Assembly (NCBI RefSeq): GCF_003234115.2
Contig: NZ_CP126251.1
Span: forward strand, 2,418,001 to 2,482,000
DNA length: 64,000 nucleotides
Source of the DNA: Curtobacterium sp. MCPF17_002
GTDB taxonomy: Bacteria > Actinomycetota > Actinomycetes > Actinomycetales > Microbacteriaceae
Direction of reading: 5' to 3'
Shown here: positions 17,579-30,346 of the stretch, one piece after another
How the letters are laid out: each line of letters starts with the position of its first letter
Position numbering within the stretch: the stretch's first letter is position 1
Made by a program: the position numbers and the translations under genes
The notes under the pieces: model-generated
Databases searched by the model: none
Told to the model about the DNA's origin: nothing
The model's input: only the letters and a program-made list of their open reading frames with translations

Positions 17579-17700
17579 CAACGAGCGACAACCCGGGTGT
17601 CGTACGACGACCGTCTTGTCGCCTCATGCGCACGCAACCGTTGCGTGTGCAACGAGCGACAACCCACGTGTCGTACGACGACCGTCTTGTCGCAAGATGC
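17579..17700. repeat. Two tandem copies of a 71-base repeat
   Basis: Two copies (starts 17579 and 17650, period 71) share CAACGAGCGACAACCC, then TGTCGTACGACGACCGTCTT. Each is flanked by short inverted GCACACGCAAC/GTTGCGTGTGC-type sequence, and each contains the palindrome GTCGTACGAC. It lies between two convergent GT2 genes. No open frame of note. Confidence 0.8.
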
Positions 17701-17765
17701 GCGCGCAACGGACGACCCCAGCGCAACAACCGCCGCGCCGAGCGCACGCCGAGCGCGCCCGCGCC

Positions 17766-19094
17766 TCAGCGCGCCGCGCGCCGCGCCCGCAGGTACCGCA
17801 ACGGCCCACCGAGCGCCGCGACCAGCTCGATTCGCTTCAGCCCGGCGGTCGCGTCGCGGAAGGCGTCGTCCACGGGCCACCCGCCCATCGCGTCGACCGC
17901 GGCCGACACCTGGTCGACGCCGGCACCGGCACCGGCACCACCGCCGCCCTGCCCGAGCGCTCCGAGCTGGCGGAGCGCCCCGACGGCACGCCGGAGCACG
18001 GCGAACGCCGTCGACGGCCGGAGCATCAGCTTCGCGACCCAGGCACCGAGCCCGGTCCCGTACCCGAGCGCCTGCGAGCGGAGGGCCTCGCGGTCGGGGC
18101 GGTGCTTGTGCCACACCACGGCGGAGGGCTCCACGGCGAGCGCCCCACCGGAGAACAACACCCGGGTGAACAGGTCGGGGTCCTCACCGGCGCGCGCCGG
18201 GGTCCCCGGGCCGAGGGCGACGTCGAAGCCCCCGAGCGCGATCGCGGCGGACCGGCGGAGCGACATGTTCGCGCCGGTGCCGAACGCACCGACCGAGAAC
18301 GGGAAGAGCGGGAGGTCGGCGGGCGGCGCCGACGTCCGGAAGACCCGGCGCTCGAGGTTCCGCGCCCACGTCACCCGCTCGTCGAAGTACCGCTGCGTCG
18401 GCGTGCGGAGCTCGCCGCTGGGCACGAGGCCGGTGACGCACACGACGTCCGCGTCGCGGGCGTACGCGTCGGCGAGCGCTGCGAGCCACGACCGGTCGAC
18501 GACGACGTCGTCGTCGACGAAGGCGACCACGGCTCCGGACGCGAGGGCGAGACCGGCGTTCCGTGCGCGTGAGACGCCGGGTCGCGCCTCCAGGACGTAG
18601 TGGAGTCGCGGGTCGTCGAACGACGCGACCACGTCGCGGGTCGCCGAGGTGGTGGGCGCGTTGTCGACGACGAACACCTCGAAGTCGTCGTGGGCCGAGG
18701 CGAGGACGGAACGCACGCAGCGACGGACGTCGTCCGGTCGGTCGCGGGTCCCGATGACGACGGAGATGCGTCCGACGGGTGCACCGGAAGGCGCGGACGG
18801 GAGGCTCGTGGTGCGCAGCGCGCGCAGCGCGGCTCCCAGCTCGGCCGGGTCCACGTCCCCACCCGCGTCGACGGTGACGTCGACGAACCCGGCCACCTCG
18901 CGGCCGTCGCGGACGAGCAGACGGGCACGGCGGAAGCCCTCGGCACCGGCGAGCTCGACCGCCGAGGCGGCGAGCGCCTCCTGCCGGTCGATCGCACCGA
19001 CCCAGGCGGCGCCTGCCCACGTGGGGGCGTCCGGCGACGGCATCGCGGGGGCGATCATCAGCACGGGCGTGGTCGTGGCCTGGTGGTCGGTCAT
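17766..19094 (-). CDS. GT2 family glycosyltransferase with RARLLVRD N-terminal module
   Basis: A 442-residue glycosyltransferase. Residues about 20-95 (APTWAGAAWVGAIDRQ, GFRRARLLVRDGREVAGFVDV) form a module repeated at the N-terminus of the fusion gene 26681-30346. The GT-A domain follows with ISVVIGTRDRPDDVRR, VFVVDNA (first Asp), VSRARNAGLALASGAVVAFVDDDVVVDRSW (DxD), FGTGANMSLRRSA and GEDPDLF. All catalytic residues are present. After it come about 90 residues including a short Gly/Ala-rich stretch. It is transcribed divergently from the small zinc-binding ORF; it likely builds the same polysaccharide. Confidence 0.9.
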   Translation of the reverse strand: MTDHQATTTPVLMIAPAMPSPDAPTWAGAAWVGAIDRQEALAASAVELAGAEGFRRARLLVRDGREVAGFVDVTVDAGGDVDPAELGAALRALRTTSLPSAPSGAPVGRISVVIGTRDRPDDVRRCVRSVLASAHDDFEVFVVDNAPTTSATRDVVASFDDPRLHYVLEARPGVSRARNAGLALASGAVVAFVDDDVVVDRSWLAALADAYARDADVVCVTGLVPSGELRTPTQRYFDERVTWARNLERRVFRTSAPPADLPLFPFSVGAFGTGANMSLRRSAAIALGGFDVALGPGTPARAGEDPDLFTRVLFSGGALAVEPSAVVWHKHRPDREALRSQALGYGTGLGAWVAKLMLRPSTAFAVLRRAVGALRQLGALGQGGGGAGAGAGVDQVSAAVDAMGGWPVDDAFRDATAGLKRIELVAALGGPLRYLRARRAAR

Positions 19095-19252
19095 GGTCCG
19101 ATGCTCCGGGTGGCTCCGGGGCACGGTCAACGGCACCGTCCGGGGTTGCGGAGACGGTCGCCGGTCTTGCGGTTTGCCGCCACCGGAGGGCCTCCGCCCC
19201 GTAGGATCGGGGGGACGACCCGGCGGCAGCACGCCGGGCACGAGGAGGACGC

Positions 19253-19426
19253 ATGCCGCTGGGCCCCACGACCGAGCTCGGCGTCACCATCCCCTCGGAG
19301 CGCGACGTGCTCGTGGTCGACGCCGCGACCTGTGTGTGCGGCCACGTGCAGGAAGCGCACGAGCACTACCGGCCGGGGACCGACTGCGCGCTCTGCGACT
19401 GCCAGAAGTTCCGCAAGAAGCGCTGA
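19253..19426 (+). CDS. Small cysteine/histidine-rich (zinc-ribbon-like) protein
   Basis: A 57-residue ORF with a perfect AGGAGG six bases before the ATG. Cys27, Cys29, His31, His36, His38, Cys45, Cys48 and Cys50 (CVCGH ... HEHYRPG ... CALCDC) form a compact possible metal site, followed by a basic tail KFRKKR. The function is unknown; a small nucleic-acid- or protein-binding zinc protein is possible. It is 126 bases upstream of the GT14 gene on the same strand. Confidence 0.75.
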   Translation: MPLGPTTELGVTIPSERDVLVVDAATCVCGHVQEAHEHYRPGTDCALCDCQKFRKKR

Positions 19427-19552
19427 TCAGGCACCACTCGACGGACCCGTCAGGCTGAGGTCGGGAAGCCCTCCTGCGGGAAACCGCCGCTTCCCCGCAG
19501 AGGCCCCCGAACGCCTTGTCCGCCCCGGAACGGCGCGGTTAGCGTCGCGTTC

Positions 19553-20470
19553 ATGGCCATCTCCCCCGCCGCTCCCGCGTGCATCGTCCTCGCCCACGAG
19601 GACCCCTCGCACGTGCGCCGGCTCGTCGAGGCGCTCGACCCGTTCCCGGTGTTCCTGCACTGCGACGCGCGCACACCGGAAACGGTGTTCCGGGCGATGA
19701 CCGACGGTCTCCCCGACCGGGTCCGTCTGCTGCCGCGCATCCGCACCGGATGGGCGAAGTGGGAGAACGTCGCGGCCGAGGTGGAGGGCTACCGGGCGGC
19801 GCTCGCGGAGACCGACGCGACCCACGTGGCCGTGTTGACCGGCAGCGACTACCCCCTCGCGCACCCGGACGAGGTCCGCACCCTGCTCGAGGCGCATCGC
19901 GAGGAGTCGTTCATCGCCACGCACCCGCTGCCCTACCCCGAGTGGGGCCGCGACGGCGGGGTGGCGCGGATCCGGTACCGGCACTGGGCGTGGCGGAAGC
20001 AGATGCTGCGCCTGCCGGTGCCGCGTCGGGTCCCCCGCGACGTCGTGTTCGCCGGCGGATCGCAGCTCAAGGTCCTCGCACGCCGTCATGCGTCGGCCGT
20101 CGTCGACGCCGTGGACAGCCGTCCGGACCTCGTCCGGTTCTGGCGTCGGACCTGGGTCGCGGACGAGACCTTCGTGCCGTCCGTCCTCAGCTCCCCCGCG
20201 CTGACCCCGGGGTTCGACGACGAGCACGTGCCGCACGGGCTGTGGTGGATCGGGTGGGACGGCACGGCGCGGAAGAGTCCGCCGTGGTTGACCACCGCCG
20301 ACGCCGGACGGCTCCTCGAGCACCGCACGATGCCGGACGTCGAGTTGCCGCACGTGTTCGCGCGGAAGTTCTCCACCGCCCGCAGCTCCGATCTGCTCGA
20401 CGTCGTCGACGGGGCGTTCGGGCTGCGGCCGGGGGCGGTCCCCGCCGTGTCCGGGGTGGTGGCACCGTGA
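19553..20470 (+). CDS. Core-2/I-branching-like (GT14) beta-glycosyltransferase
   Basis: A 305-residue cytoplasmic protein whose opening ACIVLAHEDPSHVRRLVEAL...VFLHCDARTP and VAVLTGSDYPLAHPDEV (the SGSDYPL-type motif) match the GT14 beta-1,6-N-acetylglucosaminyltransferase family. Later HWAWRKQML and FAGGSQLKVLARRH are also in that pattern. The sugar cannot be told. Its stop overlaps the flippase GTG start as GTGA, the first of two such couplings in a three-gene operon. Confidence 0.82.
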   Translation: MAISPAAPACIVLAHEDPSHVRRLVEALDPFPVFLHCDARTPETVFRAMTDGLPDRVRLLPRIRTGWAKWENVAAEVEGYRAALAETDATHVAVLTGSDYPLAHPDEVRTLLEAHREESFIATHPLPYPEWGRDGGVARIRYRHWAWRKQMLRLPVPRRVPRDVVFAGGSQLKVLARRHASAVVDAVDSRPDLVRFWRRTWVADETFVPSVLSSPALTPGFDDEHVPHGLWWIGWDGTARKSPPWLTTADAGRLLEHRTMPDVELPHVFARKFSTARSSDLLDVVDGAFGLRPGAVPAVSGVVAP

Positions 20471-22029
20471 CGGTTCCGCAGACCCGCCGGGAGGCTCGGG
20501 CCGCACGTGAGGCCGGTGCCGTGTCGGGTGATGCCGTGTCGGGTGATGCCGTCTCGGTGTCGCTCGAGGTGGCGGACCAGGCCGTCGCGCCGGTCCCGGA
20601 GTCGATCGACACCGGCAGCGTCGCGGTCCGCAAGGGATCTTCGGTCCTGTTCGGACGCGGGCTCCTGTACGTCGTCGTCTGGTCGATGCAGCTCGTCGTC
20701 TCGTCGCTCATCTCCCCCGTCCTCGCCCACCTCATGCCCCCGGCGGAGTTCGGTGTCCTGGCGTCGGCGATCGCGCTCTACCAGGCGCTCGTCGTCCTCG
20801 CCGTGGCGGGCATCGACCAGGCGTCGGTCCTCCAGCGCGCCGAGGACGGCGACGACCGTCGTGCCCGCGGGCTGCTCGCCGTCGGCATGGTCACCGCGAG
20901 CATCGTCACCGTCATCGCACTCACCACGATCCCGGTGTGGGGCGACGCCGCCGGGTTCGTCGGGTCGCACCCGCTGCTCCTCGTCGCGGTGCTCTGGACC
21001 GGCCCCGCAGCGATCGTCCAGATCTCACTCGCACTCCTCGTCGCCCAGGACCGCATCAAGGTCTTCGCGGTGACGAGCCTGCTCTCCTCGGTCGGCGGGT
21101 CGATCATCGGCCTCGGACTGCTCACCCTCGTGCAGGCCGACGCGACCACGTACGCCTGGGGCGGCGTCGTCGCGCAGGGCGTGGCGATGGTGATCGGCAT
21201 CGCGGCGACCCGCCCACGGCTCGCCGGCCTGTTCGACCGTCGGACCACGGCGCGGGCGTTCCGGCTCGGGATCCCCGTCGCACTCGGCAACCTGTCGTAC
21301 TTCGTCCTCAACGCCGGCGACCGCGTCGTCGTGCAGCGCCTCCTCGGCCCGGAGGAGGTGGCGCGGTACCAGATCGCGTACGTGGTCGGCTCCGCCGTGA
21401 TCCTGCTCCTCTCGTTCACGAACCAGGCCTGGGCGCCGCACTTCGCCGCGCTCCGGGACGCCGTCGCCCGCCGCGAGCTCGCGATGCACTCCCGCAACGA
21501 GCTCTACAAGATGCTCGCTCCCCTGCTCCTGGCGGTCACCCTCGTGTCCCCGGTCGCACTGCCGATCCTCGCCCCGGCGTCGTACCGGGTGCACGACCTC
21601 ACCGTGGTGGTGTTCATCGTCGCGATCACGGCGGTGCCCGTCGTGGCGAGCGGCGCCACCGGCCGTCTGCTCCTCATCGAACGCCGCGGTGTGGCGGTCG
21701 GCGTGATCGCGGCCACGGCCGGCGCCGCGAACATCGGCGCGAACCTGCTCCTCGTGCCCGTGTTCGGCATCGCCGGCGCCGCACTCGCCACCGTCGTCTC
21801 GTACGTCGGCCTGGCCGCACTGCAGCTGCTCGTCCTCAGCGACCGTCGCGAGTGGCGTGGACCCGGACTCCGGATCGTCCTGCCGCTCGCAGCGGCACTC
21901 GCCGTCGCCACGGCGTCCCTGTTCGTCCCGCAGGACGCACTCTGGAACTGGTTCCGGGTCGCCGGCGTCGTCGCGTGCCTGCCGTGGTTCTTCCGACGCC
22001 TGCAAGCTGCACGAGGAGGTACAGCGTGA
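20467..22029 (+). CDS. Wzx-like polysaccharide flippase (MATE/MVF superfamily)
   Basis: A 520-residue integral membrane protein with about 12-14 helices and the O-antigen flippase features SVLFGRGLLYVVV, LAHLMPPAEFGVLASAIALYQ, RAFRLGIPVALGNLSYFVLNAGDRVVVQRLLGPEEVARYQIAYVVG. It would move lipid-linked repeat units across the membrane. The first 50 residues are a hydrophilic tail containing VSGDA twice, encoded by a 15-base direct tandem repeat (20521-20550). The GTG start overlaps the GT14 stop; the downstream GT4 is also coupled by GTGA. Confidence 0.9.
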   Translation: MTVPQTRREARAAREAGAVSGDAVSGDAVSVSLEVADQAVAPVPESIDTGSVAVRKGSSVLFGRGLLYVVVWSMQLVVSSLISPVLAHLMPPAEFGVLASAIALYQALVVLAVAGIDQASVLQRAEDGDDRRARGLLAVGMVTASIVTVIALTTIPVWGDAAGFVGSHPLLLVAVLWTGPAAIVQISLALLVAQDRIKVFAVTSLLSSVGGSIIGLGLLTLVQADATTYAWGGVVAQGVAMVIGIAATRPRLAGLFDRRTTARAFRLGIPVALGNLSYFVLNAGDRVVVQRLLGPEEVARYQIAYVVGSAVILLLSFTNQAWAPHFAALRDAVARRELAMHSRNELYKMLAPLLLAVTLVSPVALPILAPASYRVHDLTVVVFIVAITAVPVVASGATGRLLLIERRGVAVGVIAATAGAANIGANLLLVPVFGIAGAALATVVSYVGLAALQLLVLSDRREWRGPGLRIVLPLAAALAVATASLFVPQDALWNWFRVAGVVACLPWFFRRLQAARGGTA

Positions 22030-23261
22030 CCACCAACGACCGGACGCCCGAGGACGTGCGCCGATCCAGCGTCGATGCCGTCCGTCCGCTCCGCATCGGT
22101 GTCGTCACCGGCGGCCTGGCGATGATCGGCGGACTCGAACGGTGTGTCCTCGAGGACACCCGCGAGCTCGTCGCCGCCGGCCACGAGATCGAGGTCTGGC
22201 ACCGGGACGCGCACGCGCCGCGGTCGGACGAGGGTCGCGCGCCCTTCGAGGACATGGGCGTGTCGCTCGTCGCCGCGACCGACTACACCTTCGGGATCCG
22301 GACCGCGCTCCGCGACGTCTGGCGGTTCGCGCGGGAGGGCCGACGCATCCGTCGCTCCGGCCTCGACGTCATCTGGTTGAACCGACCGGAGTACCTGCCG
22401 TTCGGCCGTGTCCTGTCGGTGGTGTCCGGCGTCCCCCTGGCCGTGCACCTGCACCACGCACCGAACTACCACCGCCTCCGGCCCATCGCCGGGGGCCGCA
22501 CACGGTTCTTCGCCGTCTCGCACGCGATGGCGCGGGCCTGGACGGAGGCCGGCGCCCCCGCCGAGCAGATCACGATCGTGCCGAACGGTGTGGACACGAC
22601 CGCCTTCCCCGCCTCGACGCCGACCGGCGTGGAGCGGGCCCGTGAGGCACTCGGCATCGACGAGGGAACCCCCACCGTCCTGTACTACGGACGGTTGAAC
22701 CAGCCGAAGGGCGTGCTCGCCCTCCTCGAGGCCTGGGGCCAGGTGCTGTCGATGCACCGGGCCCGGGCGCTCCAGACGGTCCCGGCGTCGCCCGACCACC
22801 GACGCCCCGCGCCGCTGCTCGTGCTCGCGGGTGCGCTGTACCCGGAGGAGGCCGACGCCGTGCACCGCGCGATCGACGCGCTCCCCGACGGCTCCGTGCT
22901 CGTCGTGCCGGAGCGGGACGACGTGGTCCCGCTGCTGCACGCGGCGGACCTCGTGGTCGCACCGTCGATCGAGCCCGAGGGCTTCGGCCGGGTCGTCGTC
23001 GAGGCGATGTCCGCCGGCCGTCCGGTCGTCGCGGCGGCTTCGGGCGGCACCGGGGAGATCCTCTCCGGCGAGTGGGCGCGGTTCACCGTGGACCCGACCG
23101 ATGCGCACGCGCTGGCACGGAAGGTGCTCGACGGCCTGGACGAGGTCGAGCGCGACCCGACCCTCGGTGCACGGTGCCGTGCGTGGGTCGAGGACCGGTA
23201 CGGCCGTGCCCCGCACGTGCGCGCGCTGCTGCGGGCGCTGCAGGACGTCGCCCGGAGCTGA
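22026..23261 (+). CDS. GT4 family glycosyltransferase
   Basis: A 411-residue GT-B fold enzyme, N-terminal domain beginning LRIGVVTGGLAMIGGLERCVLEDTRELVAAGHEIEVW, then the domain link VPNGVDTTAF, LYYGRLNQPKGVLALLEAW, and the C-terminal nucleotide-sugar motif APSIEPEGFGRVVVEAMSAGRPVVAAASGGTGEIL (ExGxxxxEA). Probably adds a sugar to the growing unit on the cytoplasmic face. AGGAGG lies upstream of the GTG start, which overlaps the flippase stop. Nothing odd seen. Confidence 0.93.
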   Translation: MTTNDRTPEDVRRSSVDAVRPLRIGVVTGGLAMIGGLERCVLEDTRELVAAGHEIEVWHRDAHAPRSDEGRAPFEDMGVSLVAATDYTFGIRTALRDVWRFAREGRRIRRSGLDVIWLNRPEYLPFGRVLSVVSGVPLAVHLHHAPNYHRLRPIAGGRTRFFAVSHAMARAWTEAGAPAEQITIVPNGVDTTAFPASTPTGVERAREALGIDEGTPTVLYYGRLNQPKGVLALLEAWGQVLSMHRARALQTVPASPDHRRPAPLLVLAGALYPEEADAVHRAIDALPDGSVLVVPERDDVVPLLHAADLVVAPSIEPEGFGRVVVEAMSAGRPVVAAASGGTGEILSGEWARFTVDPTDAHALARKVLDGLDEVERDPTLGARCRAWVEDRYGRAPHVRALLRALQDVARS

Positions 23262-23294
23262 CCTGGCGGCGGCGCTCGGGGTCCGCGGTGCGGT

Positions 23295-23345
23295 CAGTCC
23301 GAGGTGCTCGTCAGTCCGCGGTGCTCGTCGATCTGCAGTGCTCGT
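23295..23345. repeat. Three tandem 17-base repeats between convergent genes
   Basis: Three copies of CAGTCCGAGGTGCTCGT and variants (period 17: 23295, 23312, 23329) end exactly at the GH16 stop codon, and a fourth partial copy begins inside it. It could be a recent expansion. Confidence 0.8.
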
Positions 23346-24358
23346 CAGTCCTGGGGGCCGTCGTCCGGCGGCGGGCTGTCCGCCGTCCACGACCCCTCGG
23401 CAGGCGCCGTGGCGCCGTCCGAGGGCAGGGTGGCCTGCGGCTCGGCGCCGTCGACCGGCACGTCGATGGTCATCCAGTCGACGAGCAGCGAACCGGCGGC
23501 TCCGCGCGGCGGGTGTCCGCCGTTCGAACCGGCCTGCACCACGAGGTGCATGCGCGATGTCGGGATGCTCTCGGTCGTCGTGCTGACCAACTCGTCATCG
23601 ACGAGGAACGACATCCGCGACGGAGTCCACTCGATCGTGTAGGTGTGCCAGTCGGCGAATGACGCCTCGGTCTCGTACTGGAGGCACTTCTCCGCGGGGT
23701 CGTCCAGGCAGTGCACGTTGAGGTACGCCGGCGCGCCGAGGGCTCCCTCGGGGAAGTCGACCTCGCCGTCCTCCCACACGTTCTCGTCACTCCACAGCAG
23801 CACCGCGACGCCGTACCCGTCGACCTCGTCGCTCTTCATGCGGATGCTGTACCGGCCGGACGTCTGGCCGCCCCACTCCCCGTCGACCAGCGGGACGATG
23901 CCCCCGGCGAGCGGGGTGCCGCCGGCCGTCGTCCGGAGGTGCATGTCGAGCATGCCGTCGTGCGCGGACAGGGTCGACGCCTGGTAGCGGCCGGTCCCCG
24001 CGGTGTCCGAGAAGCCGTGGTAGACCGAGAACCGGTCGGCGTAGTCGGACTCGAACCCGGCAGTCCCCGTGGTGTCGGTGAAGTCCTCCGAGAACACCCG
24101 GTTCCACCCGCCGCCGTCGGTGGTCGGCATGCTCACCCCGCTCGGCTCGCCGCTCTCCCCGGTCGCCGTGGTGGTCGTCGCCGCGACGGCCCCGGCGGCG
24201 ATCACCAGGGCCCCGGCCGCGAGCGCGATCCGCCGCCCACCGGTGCGGAACGGTCGCCGGTGTCGGGCGAGGCCCGCTCCGTGCGCCGGCGCCGCTCCGT
24301 GTGCCGCCGCGGCGTGGCCGGCGAAGGACGGCGGGTCGTCGTCCGCGGCCCCGGTCAT
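23345..24358 (-). CDS. Secreted GH16 family glycoside hydrolase
   Basis: A 337-residue protein with an N-terminal membrane anchor or signal helix (residues about 42-62, IALAAGALVIAAGAVAA) and a GH16 jelly-roll catalytic domain. The catalytic signature is EVDFPE, Glu199-Asp201-Glu204, the ExDxxE nucleophile and acid/base pair, here in WEDGEVDFPEGALG. It should cut beta-glucans or beta-galactans and may trim the polymer made by this cluster. The ATG overlaps the PIG-L gene stop by ATGA, so both are one transcript. Confidence 0.9.
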   Translation of the reverse strand: MTGAADDDPPSFAGHAAAAHGAAPAHGAGLARHRRPFRTGGRRIALAAGALVIAAGAVAATTTTATGESGEPSGVSMPTTDGGGWNRVFSEDFTDTTGTAGFESDYADRFSVYHGFSDTAGTGRYQASTLSAHDGMLDMHLRTTAGGTPLAGGIVPLVDGEWGGQTSGRYSIRMKSDEVDGYGVAVLLWSDENVWEDGEVDFPEGALGAPAYLNVHCLDDPAEKCLQYETEASFADWHTYTIEWTPSRMSFLVDDELVSTTTESIPTSRMHLVVQAGSNGGHPPRGAAGSLLVDWMTIDVPVDGAEPQATLPSDGATAPAEGSWTADSPPPDDGPQD

Positions 24359-26680
24359 CCGGCTGTCCACGCGCGGAACTCGGCGAGACCGGCGTTCACC
24401 GTGCTGGACGAGACGCCGGTGGCGGTGAAGCGCACCCACGTGACGTTCCTGGCGGTGAAGTCGACCGTCCGGGCCGAGCTGTCGTTCGGCAGCGACGCGA
24501 CGGTCACCTTGCTGCCGTCCGAGAACGTCAGCGTGCCGCTCGTGATCTGGTCTGCCGAGTTCGGGCGGTCGTAGAGGACGACGCGCTTCAGCGCGACCGA
24601 CGAGGACCAGGTGAGCTGGATCCAGGTTCCGGTGCGGCCCTTCGGCGCGACCCACTCGGACGTCGGCGAGGCCGGGTACCCGGACACCACGCCGTCGACG
24701 GCCTTCGCGACCGTCTGCCCGTCGGCCGGGTTGTCCGACACCGCGGTCGGGGTGGCCTTCCCGGTGACGTCGACGAATCCCGGCGTGGGCGTCGGAGTCG
24801 GCGTCGGCGTCGGCGTCGGCGTCGGAGTCGGCGTCGGCGTCGGCGTCCCGGCCGGCGAGAACGCACGGATCTCGGCGAGCCCGATGTTCTGCGTCGTCCC
24901 GCTCACCGACGTCACCGTGAACCGCACCCAGGTGACCTGCCGTGACGCGAAGGTCACCGCCTGCAGCCCGCCCCCGTTGGCGAGGGCCGGCACCGTGACG
25001 CTCGAGCCGTCGGAGAACGTCAGGGTCCCGCCGAGCACCTGGTCGTCCGCGTTCGGACGATCCGCCAGGTCGACCTCGTTCAGGGTCGTCCCGCCGGACC
25101 ACCCGAGCTGGATCCACGTGCCGGTCCGACCGGACGGGGCTACCCACTCGGCGGACGGTGTGGTCGGGTACCCGCTCACGACGCCGTCCACGGCCTTCTT
25201 CGCGGTCTGCCCGTCGGCGGCGTTCTCGGCGCTCGCGGTCACCGCCGCGCTGTTCGTGACGTCGGTCTTGGCGGGCTCGGTGGTGGGCGGAGGGGTCGTG
25301 GTGCCGGCCGGGGCGAACGCCCGGATCTCGGCGAGTCCGATGTTCTCGGTCGAGCCGCTCACCGACGTCACCGTGAACCGGGCCCAGGTGACCTTGCGCG
25401 CCGTGAAGGTGACCCGCTGCATCGCTCCCCCGTTGGTGAGCGCCGGCACCGTCACACTGGTGCCGTCGGAGAACGTCAGCGTCCCACTCAGCACCTGGTC
25501 GGCGGCGTTCGGCCGGTCGGCGAGGTCGATCTCGTTGAGGGTCGTCCCGCCGGACCACCCGAGCTGGATCCAGGTCCCCGCGCGTCCGGCGGGGGCGACC
25601 CACTCGGCGGTCGGAGCGTCCGGGTACCCGCTGACGACGCCGTCGACGGCCTTCTTCGCGGTCTGGCCGTCCGCGGCGTTCTCCGCGCTGGCCGTCACCG
25701 TCGCACCGCTCGTGACGTCGGTGCCCTGCGGGTTCGGGTCGGTCGGCACCGGCGAGCCGGCGGTGTACTCGCGGCTGAGCCACGTGCTCTCGGATCGGGG
25801 CGCACAGGCGTCCCACGAGGCGCAGGTCTGGTCGTCGTAGGCGGCGTAGGTGAAGAACGCCGCGGCCTTCGCGTTCGTCTGCGCGGTCGTCAGGTTCGAC
25901 GGCCGGTCCTCGATCGGGTAGCCCATGTAGCCGGTGAAGGTGTGCGCAGGGGTGTACTTCGCCTGCGCCTCGTCGGCGAGGTACGCCACGGTGTGGTGGT
26001 CGCTGTGGTCGCCGTCGCCGTACTCGCCGTCGTTGTCGAGGGTGTGGATGTCGGTGGGGGCGAAGCCCTGCACGATGGCCAGCAGCGTGGCCCGGAGCTG
26101 CGCGAGGGTGTAGGTCGTGGGGTGGGTGGCATCGGCGACGGTGCTGATGCTGGTGGCGTAGCCCTGGTACAGCCCCTGCAGGCTCTGGTACCCGTCCGCC
26201 CAGAAGCCGTTGCCGCCGACGTTGCCGTCGGGGAGCTCCATGAACACCAGGCTGATCCTGGGCGCCGTGGTGAGCGTCTCGGTGTGGAGGGTCTTGCCGG
26301 CGACGACGAGCGTCCCCGTGGCCCAGACCGAGCTCACGCCGGCGATGCTCGCGTATGCGGCCTTGAGGCCGTCCTGGCGGCTCTCCCAGTACCAGTCCGG
26401 GTAGCCCGCGTCCCCGGCGGTGAACACGACGGAGCGCACGCAGCGGCCGGCGTCGATGTCCTTCCGGATCGCGGTGCCCTGGAACAGCAGGTCGTCGTCC
26501 GGGTGGGCGACGACGTTGAGCACGCGACCGGCGCTGCAGTCCGCGGTCGTCGCAGCCTCGGCGGACTGGGCACCGAGGCCCGGGCCGACGACGAGTGCGA
26601 CGATGCTCGCGAACACGGCCGCGACGGACAGGGCGGTCGTCCGCCGTGTCCGTCGCGGCCGGGGCCTCGGGTGTGGGGTG

Positions 26681-26694
<14 letters not shown>
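24355..26694 (-). CDS. Secreted PIG-L family deacetylase with three discoidin-like repeats
   Basis: A 779-residue secreted protein: signal peptide to about residue 48, then a PIG-L/LmbE deacetylase domain with AHPDDD (residues 63-68; His64 and Asp67 as metal ligands) and HSDHHTV (residues 230-236). These Zn-dependent enzymes remove acetyl groups from N-acetylglucosaminyl units. Three repeats of about 138 residues follow (325-462, 477-614, 642-777), the first two nearly identical. Each holds DGQTxKKAVDGVVSGYP and WIQLxW. They look like discoidin-type (F5/8C or DUF7402-like) carbohydrate-binding domains. A Thr-Pro linker (617-638) precedes the third. It overlaps the fusion gene stop by 14 bases. 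Confidence 0.85.
24364..25722 (-). repeat. Three tandem discoidin-like coding repeats
   Basis: DNA for the three repeats of the PIG-L protein: about 25722-25309, 25266-24853 and 24771-24364. Copies one and two share long identical DNA blocks, whereas copy three has diverged. The Thr-Pro linker 24778-24846 is a 6-base GTCGGC/GTCGGA repeat. The arrangement suggests recent tandem duplication. Confidence 0.85.

Positions 26695-30342
<3,648 letters not shown>

Positions 30343-30346
<4 letters not shown>

Noticed and set aside
19127-19366. 79-codon minus-strand frame overlapping the small zinc ORF
   Set aside because: No ribosome site, and it overlaps the better-supported plus-strand ORF with AGGAGG.
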